DNA of 64,000 bases from Heliopora coerulea. Its lineage: Eukaryota; Cnidaria; Anthozoa; Scleralcyonacea; Helioporidae. The stretch covers positions 1,054,001 to 1,118,000 of the forward strand of contig JASJOG010000085.1 in assembly GCA_030142905.1 (NCBI GenBank), written 5' to 3'. The notes under the pieces are model-generated. The model ran no database searches, had not been told where the DNA came from, and worked only from the letters and a program-made list of their open reading frames with translations. Positions 56,001 to 64,000 of the stretch are shown one piece after another. Position numbers and translations under genes: made by a program. Position 1 is the stretch's first letter, and each line of letters begins with the position of its first letter.

Positions 56001-59000
56001 CCTGAGGATAAAGCTTGACAACCATTCACCTATCATTTAAGAAATCTCCACGCTCCCACATTTTAAAAATAGATACCTCAAAACGAAACCATTACCCAAT
56101 TCCAGATGATTTACATAATGACGCTAATCCTCCACTATTCTACAAGTCTGGCTCTCGACCAGTGGTGGCGCCAGACATCCTAGTCTGGGAAGGGGTAACA
56201 AGGGGCAACGGAATTTCTAAGGTGGGCAAAATCTCGGAGAAAATATGCAAAATCTGATGAAAAATATTAAAACTATTTGGATCATCAGGGTTCGAAATAG
56301 CAGATTGCAATTCCGAAATTGCGAACCGAATTTTACAATTTGCGAGTCTACTTTTTGTTTTTGCGAATCCACATTTAAAAATGCGTTTAAACGAAAATTC
56401 CTACACGTACGTTTAGTGTTACTAAAAACTGCGATTTGCAATCTTTAGTGAACCGAAACAAATTGTTTGCGATTGTTTCTGTCAAACTTCGGCCAGCCGA
56501 CTTGAAACCCGACACCACGACAAACCCGACACCACGTAACACAGTGGCCTGTCACATAGTCACTTCGTAAACAGAATAGCAGAGCATTAACTTCAACGGC
56601 TTGAAGTGTTTCGGAAGAGGGAGGGGCTTCCTCCTCGCCCTGAAACTCACAACATTTTTTCGCGAATCGACTTTCTCTCTCTAATTTAAGCCATGATTAT
56701 GTAATATTCAGCTTCTATTACTCAAAAGAAATATCATAAAACTATAGTTATATTCTTTATTTTGCATTCAAAATGCGTTTTCCATGCATAAAAAGCAACT
56801 GAGATATAGAAATCCTACACATTCAATACAATTTTTAGCGTGGGGGGAGGCAAAATAAGGGGAAGCACAATTTTCTTTGGGGGAGGAAATGCCTCCTCAT
56901 GCTCCTCCCTTTACTCCGCCACTGCAAGTCTGCACCTTCTGATGACCGGTGAGACGCTGTAACTATTGAGTTACCAAGACTTAGAGCTTGACAGACGTTC
57001 ATCTATTATTCAAGATATCTCCAAGCTCCCACATTTCAAAAAACATATACTTCAGTAATAACATTAACATATAGTGGCTTCCGCTTTCGTCGCACATATG
57101 TTTAACTTGCTCACCATCAGAGTCTTGGTAGCTCAATGGTTAGATCATCTCACTGATTGCGGGTTCGAACCCCGTCTGGGGCTCAGAAATCGTTTTTCTA
57201 AGGACAAAGCTTGACGATCGTTCATCTATCATTTAAGGTACGTACACAGCGAAGCTTATTAGCTGTTTGAGTGAGAGGTGTCGAGCCCCCAAAACTTCCC
57301 GTAAAACTGCCACTGATTTCTGTCAATAATAATGGCAACCAAAAAAAATCTTGAGTGGTTCATATTCAGTTCCAAGGGTGAATGGAGGCAAGGTAGGGAG
57401 TGATCAGCATGTAATTCTGGAACTGAATAGATAGATGAGACCTTGTGAAGTTTGTTTTATTGCACTGATGAATTCCACTAACCGTTCTGACCAAGCTCGA
57501 TATTTACGAACAAATCAAGGATAATAAGAACACACTGTTGTTTGTAGTTGACTTAGTGGATTCCATCTTAATTGGAGAAGCAGGTGCTTGCTAATCCAAA
57601 GTTCCGCACTGGAACCTTACTCCAGTCAACTTATCTTTTCAAATCGTAGTAAACCGTAATTATGAACTTTTTTCTATAAGTTATTAAGTCATATGCTCTG
57701 AATAAAATTACCTTTCCCAGTCTTCATTCAATCCCGAGGGAACTTTCACAACATCAGGCAAAGCTGCATCAGATTTTTGTTCAAGTCCTTCCACCGTCTC
57801 CCGGCTTATGTCAGGGTCTCCATTCAAGGTACTTCGTACCGTATCAGAGATGGCTGAAATACGCAGAAAAATTGAGGGAATCAGTACATTCTGAGTCAAA
57901 ATCAGGGATAGCGCCAGGAATTCCCCTACCTAGGAGCAAACGTCCGCGACAGGGGAGGCTAAACCTGACGTTCCGGGACCACGTACGACCTCTTAATAAT
58001 TTCCTTATTTAAAGGTCGAAAATGTCATGTTATTTTTAGAAAGTAGCAATCTCAGCGACTGACCAGAAAAAGCATTTATAGAGTTTTGACATGTAGAGAA
58101 CCTATTGCCTTTCTTGGCTGAATCAATAGCAAGTACTCACGGTTTGTTCAAAATATAAATATGTTATCATCAGGGACAATTCCCTGACGAGTTGTTAATC
58201 TTCCTTGACAGGAAGGCTAAGGTTCCCCGACGGGGGGCTGTAACCCTCTCTGCCGTCACCGCTGGTCAAAATAAGAGATTTTAAGTTTGGTATTCACCAG
58301 CAACGCAGGCATAAGCACAATGACATACGCAAACGTAATTAGTACTTCATTTTTAACTGAACTCTTTGTACTTCTGAACTGACTCGACGTAAAATAGGAA
58401 ATAATCATCCAGTTGATGGCATCGCAAAAATGCTCACTTGGACGTTGAAACGAGGAACGGAAAAAGACAAACGCGGGAAGAATCGTGGTCACGTGATGAC
58501 ACGTTTGCCGTAAATGCCATGCGCTTAATCTGTCCATGGCCCCGTCTGCACGATACGATTGTCGAGTACGATTGCTTGTTCTGATGTACACGATTTAGTC
58601 ACGATAGTCTTGAGGACGTATTGCAACATTTGCGAGCCAATAGTTATCAGGAATTGAGCTCTTACGAGTTAATTGCATATGCCAGGATGAAGAATCCCAT
58701 GCGGCAATTGTATCATGTACAACTTCATGCCGGGATGGTGGAACGGAATTTCGAGTGGGGAGGCTTGAGGAAAAAATACAGCATTTTGCATGCAACCCCG
58801 AGAAATTTCCTAACAATTGTTCTGAAGCGGACTTGTTTCAACGTTATATTTCGAAGAAAGTGGAGGCTATAGCCACCCAACCCCCCGGGCTTCATCGCCC
58901 CTGAAAAGGGTCTTATTATCAAAGGACTTAAGCTTGATCAACGCTCGCAACTATTTGGGGGTTGGTTCTTTTCATTTTAAATAAACCATTTGTCGATAAA

Positions 59001-59118
59001 CTTTAAGGTGCTTACCACAATCGCCCTTTTCTGTCACTTCGTCCTTCCTTTCTTCTTGCTCTTTCCTCCGACGTCTGCGTTCTTCTCTTCTTCTCGCTCG
59101 TTCCTCGGCATCGGCCAT
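52778..59118 (-). CDS. Ig-domain exons upstream of supervillin, probably the N-terminus of the same gene
   Basis: Exons in transcript order are 59,118-59,016 (ATG), 57,853-57,712, 55,463-53,682 and 53,061-52,778. All junctions are in phase. The start is a charged helix (MADAEERARREERRRRRRK), like caldesmon-type proteins. The 594-codon third exon is Ser/Pro/Glu-rich and disordered, with a Gln/Glu/Lys-rich end. The last exon is a single Ig I-set domain (SPEFLVKL, GEPQPAVGWYLDD, DEGIYECVAINSAGEA). Its usual B-strand Cys is replaced, as in many intracellular muscle-type Ig domains. It ends in phase 1 at a GGTAAGT donor, exactly what the exon at 39,665 accepts ([11 protein letters not shown]). If joined, the product is about 3062 aa. 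If not, this is a separate Ig protein whose last exon I cannot see. The reading frame would end six residues after the donor if that intron were retained. Confidence 0.72.
53682..55463 (-). CDS. Disordered linker exon (594 codons)
   Basis: I chose the acceptor ATTACTTCTTAG at 55,464 because it is the one that fits the phase-2 donor of the previous exon. Features are: acidic and Ser-rich N-terminal third; two Trp-centred motifs (PEWLDLVRKRRW and EPLWTQLPRP); several S-R-S/P clusters; TRRRSDAEFLDLLASRKE; and a final Glu/Gln run. No globular family is recognised. Confidence 0.8.
55618..55787. mobile_element. tRNA-like foldback element
   Basis: A 72-nt tRNA-like sequence lies on the minus strand (55,735-55,664). 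It is embedded between 38-base inverted arms (55,618-55,657 and 55,750-55,787), as in the 9.4-kb element. It lies in the intron between the second and third Ig-gene exons. Confidence 0.78.
55880..56070 (+). mobile_element. tRNA-like SINE unit, plus orientation
   Basis: The tRNA-like part spans 55,913-55,986 (GTCTTGG...CTTGGGC). Its anticodon loop is CTGGTCA and the T arm has one extra base. Upstream is a conserved TGGCTTCCGCT...GTCGCACATATG block, and downstream the family tail (GCTTGACAACCATTCACC). Confidence 0.72.
56151..56924 (+). mobile_element. Possible non-autonomous hAT element inserted in the SINE cluster
   Basis: The termini CAGTGGTGGCG (from 56,160) and ACTCCGCCACTG (ending 56,924) are imperfect inverted repeats of the CAGTGGCGG type. 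The 8-mer CAAGTCTG occurs at 56,143-56,150 and again at 56,925-56,932, the duplication size of hAT. Nine unexplained bases lie between the left 8-mer and the left terminus. There is no transposase frame. Confidence 0.5.
56931..57060 (-). mobile_element. Truncated tRNA-like SINE unit, minus orientation
   Basis: Only the 5' half of the tRNA-like sequence (56,980-56,931) remains, cut by the putative hAT element. The conserved tail (AGACGTTCATCTATTATTCAAGATATCTCC) follows. Confidence 0.6.
57061..57245 (+). mobile_element. tRNA-like SINE unit with anticodon-arm deletion
   Basis: The tRNA-like part (57,122-57,182) keeps the acceptor, D arm and T arm (GGGTTCGAACCCC) but has lost about 12 bases around the anticodon. 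Its flanks match the 55.9-kb unit. Confidence 0.68.
58862..58905 (-). repeat. Transposon terminus of the CAGGGGCG...GGGGGGTTGGG type
   Basis: The minus strand reads CAGGGGCGATGAAGCCC and then GGGGGGTTGGG. Related ends occur at about 63,566-63,600 and 63,633-63,671, so a dispersed DNA transposon family is likely. Confidence 0.45.
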
Positions 59119-59267
59119 TCTACAAGGTTATCATTTTCTTTCGACCTGGAACTAAACAAAGAAATCTTGAGCACAAAATATCAGCAATACAAAGTTGTCA
59201 GCTTTCATGAAATATTTTGTTTCCGAAACACTCTCCAGGCCTAGTCAGTTGCATGTAGGAGTCAACA

Positions 59268-59350
59268 CTACACAACACACTACACTACAATACAATACTA
59301 TTACAGAAGAATACAACATAATACAATACAATAGAACACAACACAACATG
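59268..59350 (+). repeat. ACAAT/ACACT minisatellite
   Basis: Five-base units (ACACA, ACACT, ACAAT) repeat for about 80 bases just upstream of the first Ig-gene exon. Confidence 0.75.
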
Positions 59351-60175
59351 GGCATTTAACCACAACACTTTGCAAATAAACAGGTAATAACTGTCTTCAC
59401 AAAAAATTTAATCATTTCGAAACCGTGTCTTCCGACATTTCAGCAAGAAGCGACGTATAATGTTCAAGTAGCCACCTTTTTCAGTCTATTCGCCTATTGA
59501 TGCAAGGGCAAAAGTGGTCTTACAGGCTTTAAAACAACGAATAGGGTCCATGTAATTTTTTTAGTTTAGCTTCAATCAGGAAAACGAACTTTATCTTTAG
59601 ATAAAAACGTTCATCCTCAAAGTCTTCGTGTCGTTAAATTGAACCCAATAATTGTAATCGTTCAGAATTACACATGTCTGCGCATCAATTCTCGTTTAGT
59701 TCCGCTGGCGTGGGGTTTATCCAACTCATATCAATACTTCTGGATGATTTTTCCCCCCTTATTTTCTCATCGACAGTTCATATAAATTTTGTCTGATATT
59801 AAATGTCAGATTGAACAATTCAACTTCTGTCTTGTCTATCTATAATTAAGGAAACTAGTCAGCAAAAAGTTAGGTATGACGGAATGATAAATGGTGTGAA
59901 AATTATCCAAACATTTTTGATAAAATATTCCGTCACATTTAGAATCCAAATCGGGTCTTCGTGTTCATCGCAAACCTAACTTCAAAATCAACTAAAATTT
60001 TGGAAAAAGCACAAAAACTTGAAACAGACAAGGACAGCCGATGATAAATTATTCATGCATAGCAATCACCTCAAGATAAACAAACAGTTTAAATGATTTT
60101 GACCTAAACAAGCAAATTAAGTCCTGTACCTCAATAACGTTGAATTATGTAATTACAAATTGTTGTGTGTTAAGC

Positions 60176-60378
60176 CCCATACACATAACCAAGTTTTCCT
60201 TGACAATTTTTCCTTAACACGGAGCCTTGCTCAAAAGCTGGTCATGCCAGCTTTAGAAACAGTCGACTTGTCAAAGGAAAACTTGTCAACTTGTATGGTA
60301 TAAACGAACAGATTAAACGAATGAAGGAAAAACTTGTCAAGGAAAAACTTGTCAAGCAAAACTTGGTCGTGTGTACAG
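60176..60378. repeat. Diverged inverted repeat with duplicated CTTGTCAAGGAAAAA unit
   Basis: CCAAGTTTTCCTTGACAA at about 60,190 is inverted at 60,327-60,370, where a 15-base unit has been duplicated in tandem. The outer bases (CATACACATAACC/GGTCGTGTGTA) also pair. It is probably a foldback element. Confidence 0.6.
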
Positions 60379-63300
60379 TGCTTTTATACTCCGGGAATTG
60401 TTGCTGTTTCTACGAGTTGTCCTGCATTAAACAAAGTCTTCCCATCGCCTTCATCTATGCACGAGATAATTCATCTAGTTCAAGAAATGGGTTAATTCCG
60501 AGCTAGAAATGTATCTATTGAAGGAATCTTCCAAATCACCTTGATTCAAGGTTAGTAATTCAGTATCGTGGCGGAGGGTACGGCAGGTTAACGATTTCCT
60601 CATCATTTCAAATTTGCCGTGTCATTACTGCAAATGGTTCTTGTATCCCTCGGTAATTAAAAAACACTTATCAGCATTATTCTAGTTGGGCTCAGATTGG
60701 TCGACCGCATGGAAATCTGTCGGCTCGACGGAGCAGACGAGCGACATTAAACGCGAACCGATCACAGTTTTACTTCGTCCCCGAAAGGAAAGCGTATTTT
60801 CGTAACGAACGTGCCGATTGTAGACGAAATGCCAGCGTTTTCGCGAACAGATACTGGACGTTAATCAGCATATATACTGTAGGTCGCAATTACACGAGAT
60901 AAAGCTAACGCACAAATCTGAATCTCATCTGGCGTTTCCTTAACGCAGAGATAAGATACAGTAATTACCTGCCGGAAACGACAGAATACCGCTCATTCAT
61001 TCGCCTTCTTGATGCTTGCAATAATGCGAAAAACTACATTGTTCTTCCTGGAAGCCAGTTATACCAACGATTAGAACGCTTTAGGCCTTACTAATATAAT
61101 AGGCATTGCTAGTTCTTTCCGTTTACCAGTTGCAATTCTCTGAACATTAGCTTAATCGTGGCAGGGAAGTGTGTTCTAAAGGTTGCAAATTGTACTTGGC
61201 GATGTGTCTTGAAATCGAAACACGCACAAAACGGAAGAAGTCAAAACAACTTGAAAAGAAAAGGGCGTTTGTTTATAACATTGCGCCACAGACGTGCCAT
61301 ATCATGCAAATTTAATATTCTCTGCGTCTTGCTCAGCCCATCCAAAGCTCTCTCACTCGCCTTCCTTGCGTATTTCGTTCAGCTCTTGTTTCCATCCGAA
61401 CGCACTTTTTCAACATTTGGGTTCCTTCCACGTCACAGGTCGAGGTAACAACCCAACCCAAGTGCTCGAGTGCATGCGACTTCCATTCCGGTCTCTTGTA
61501 AACAGTATATTTACCTTGAAAAATGCTGCAGTTATTCACCCTGTTCCCTGTTAAAATCGAACGTCGTCGCACATCTCTTCCGAGGTAAACGGTCTTACAG
61601 TCATCGACAGACGGAGCAGGCAGAGGACCCCGTGTGCACGGCCGTTGGTAACACCAAGATTAGACGAAGTGCGCTTACCACAAAACCTCCTACATAATTG
61701 AATACATTATGCATCGGGCTGACAGTTATCAAGTCAAAAAAAACTGGGCAGTGATTTTGGCACAATTTGCAGTGATTTGCTCTGATCAACGAGTCACAAA
61801 TGTTTTTGATATGAAAACAACTCATAACTGCCGTGAATTTTCGACGGCAATTCGATAGAGTTGGCGATCCACGAAGCATAAGGGCATGTTATCGCAAGCA
61901 GATCATGCCGCGAATCTGAAAACATAGTTTATGCCTTTGTACAGATGCGAGGACGGAACTGTGGATCTGTCGACCTCCCGTTGTGAATAGCTCCAGACAT
62001 TAATGTTCGTGAGAAATGCTTTCAACCGAACTTAAGAAAGTGACTCCACGTCGTGAAACTGACTTCTACGCACGACCAAACGCTGATGTGTATTCTAATC
62101 ATGAAGGCGAATAATCCTTGCGTTCTTTATATTGGAATTAAACTTAATACGTCAAGGTTAATTATTTACAAGTGCTGTGAATTCTAATTTGAACAGTAAT
62201 ACTGTCTGTCTGTCCAGCTACTTGGTAACATTTTCGAAAATTTTAACATCACAAACATTCTGTCAAGTTTCTTTGTAAGTAGGATTGAATTGGTAGTGAA
62301 GTTTCTTTGCTCTGGAAGACGGTGAGTCTAGCAGGGACGTGGATGTACAGTATTGTATTGACAGATTTCGCAGTGGCTTTTCGGCTTATTGTTTCAGTTT
62401 GTTTTAATAATTACTGGTTGTATTGTCCGAGGTCGAGCTGTTGCTTTGCATAGTCAATGACCTGTTTATTGTTCAGAAGACACTCGAAAACTTGCAACCT
62501 GTTGCGTGCGTTGGTAGTAATGGCTGAGTTAATCCGACTTGCAGTGACAGCATTATTGAAGAACAGCTGAGCTTGTTTATGCAAGAGAACACTGCAGCAG
62601 TGAAGATAAGTATGTACCAACTGCTAAGGGTATCCGCCTCGAGGTAATACTAAAAAAACTCCACAACTGTTTTGTCATCTTTAGACAGCAAACCGAAGTT
62701 GACTTACGCGTTGGGTGATACTCCTAGCATGTTTCTTTTATTGCCTTGCAGTGGCTCAGTAAGTAGTGGAATGGATTGGGACGGCTACCTTTTAAGCGAC
62801 CCACTGCTGGTATTAGAGAGAAGACAAGACCATAGAAAACACCAAGACATTTATACTCGCGCTGTCAGGAATTAATATTTCGACCAACGTATAGAAAACT
62901 ATTTATGTGCTAAAAACAATACATCTCGGTACCTCAATAAAATTATTTACCACCAAAAATATAAATAAGATGTCATTAACTCACTAAAGATTTGTACTTT
63001 AATAAAACTGATTTATCAGAAATTCCGCTAGACCGGTATATTTTCGGTTCTTACCGGTAAAAAATCGTCTTGCACCGGAAAAATTTGAAGTTGCAAGGGC
63101 GCAACCAGGAATTTCCAAGGGCAGAAGTTCGATGGTAGTATCAAGGCTCCGTGGGGCGATTTTGATCACTTCGAGTCAAGTAGATCTACGTGGCTTCAGG
63201 AAATGAGGGCAAAAAACTGTTACTAAAAGGGCACGTACATAAGCGTACGGGACCGATTTCAACTTGGGGGGGAGGGGGGCGGGCTGAGGCCTGTTGCCCG

Positions 63301-63559
63301 AATATTTTCTGTTTCACCCGAATTTTCAAAATGAACCAAAGACCAAGCCATGTCTTCAATAAAACTGCGCTTATTATATATTTTACACAATACTATAATG
63401 ACATCGAAATGGGTACAAACAAGACAATATCAACGGACAATACGTTAAGTCTAAAAGTGTTGAGCTTTTCCTCTCAGGTCCCAGGTTATGAGAAGATAAA
63501 GATTTCTGCCCGAAAAATGGAAATGTCGCCCGAAAAAATTGACGATGCCCGAATCTGAG

Positions 63560-63680
63560 GGGAGATGTAGTCCCCCAACCCCCCGGCTCGTACGCCTATG
63601 GGGACATACAAGATTTACCACAAAAAGGGCAGGGGTTGCAACCCCCCAACCCCCCCTAGTTACGCCCCTGAGTTGCCGGT
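63560..63680 (-). repeat. Two adjacent transposon termini (GGGGGTTGGGGG boxes)
   Basis: The minus strand reads CAGGGGCGTAACTAGGGGGG near 63,671 and ATAGGCGTACGAGCCGGGG near 63,600, each followed by GGTTGGGGG. This suggests nested or tandem insertions of one family. Confidence 0.5.
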
Positions 63681-64000
63681 TTCTTGTAGGGATAAATTTT
63701 GTTTTTGACATTAAGATTTTACTCTGGACTTTAATATAAACTACAGTCGTACACTGTCAATTAAAAAATGATGATTAATCTAACGTTGACGCCAAAGTTA
63801 ACCGTTTTCGACTGAGTTGAAATTAACACCGTTTGACTGGTGAATAAATAAGTATTGAATACATGTACTCCAGCCGAACGAAAATATACACTTAATATAT
63901 AACTGGAAACGAGTTAACGGGATTATAATGCCCATGTAAACACCAACCAACAGATGTATTTTTTAGGTCAAATATGTGAATTAAAAAGTCTATTAACAAA

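Larger units (their letters stand above)
59119..64000. other. Region upstream of the Ig/supervillin start, no gene recognised
   Basis: It should contain the promoter of the minus-strand gene. It also holds an ACAAT-type minisatellite (about 59,268-59,350), a diverged inverted repeat (60,176-60,378) and transposon ends near 63.57-63.67 kb. None of the open frames looks like a conserved protein. Confidence 0.5.

Noticed and set aside
61158..61879. Open frames on both strands near 61.2-61.9 kb
   Set aside because: Short, overlapping, without motifs or splice context.
1..64000. CRISPR array, bacterial operon or phage signals
   Set aside because: Spliced animal genes, SINEs and microsatellites show this is eukaryotic nuclear DNA. 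No evenly spaced direct repeats with unique spacers were seen.

Overview
The window is AT-rich, intron-rich animal genomic DNA packed with transposon debris. Spliced genes with GT-AG introns, a secreted PAN+EGF+fibrinogen-like protein of the kind abundant in corals, a Penelope-like element, a BED-finger hAT element and tRNA-derived SINEs together suggest a cnidarian, most likely an anthozoan such as a stony coral. The species call is inference. The gene identities come from reading spliced exons whose phases and reading frames fit.

Layout. (1) 1.4-3.0 kb, plus strand: the last two exons of a secreted or surface PAN/apple-EGF-fibrinogen-like protein. (2) 4.8-11.0 kb, minus strand: a four-exon EXD2-type 3'-5' exonuclease gene, complete at 669 codons plus stop. 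(3) 11.57-12.24 kb, plus strand: an intronless DUF924 protein gene, head to head with EXD2 across about 570 bp. (4) 15.5-39.7 kb, minus strand: 23 exons that join in phase into a complete supervillin of 2288 residues. It has a long disordered repeat-bearing N-terminal exon, five gelsolin-like repeats and a villin headpiece. (5) 52.8-59.1 kb, minus strand: four more exons (caldesmon-like charged start, disordered linker, one Ig I-set domain). The last of them ends in the phase that the first supervillin exon accepts, so 52.8-59.1 kb and 15.5-39.7 kb are probably one 27-exon gene of about 3062 residues, with an internal start at 39,654 as an alternative. (6) 59.1-64.0 kb: no gene recognised, only repeats.

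The supervillin introns hold most of the mobile DNA. These include a 3.4 kb Penelope-like insertion with a 12-bp target duplication and an inverted partial copy (25.34-28.71 kb). There is also a 1244-bp internally truncated hAT element with an exact 8-bp duplication (17.30-18.54 kb), several long palindromes and a long CCA-rich microsatellite. Foldback elements built on a tRNA-like core occur at 9.4 kb and in a cluster at 55.6-57.2 kb.

How the genes relate: supervillin is a membrane-associated actin and myosin II scaffold, EXD2 a nucleic-acid exonuclease, DUF924 an uncharacterised (perhaps mitochondrial) protein, and the PAN-EGF protein is extracellular. I see no shared pathway. The only architectural link is the divergent EXD2/DUF924 pair, which may share a promoter.
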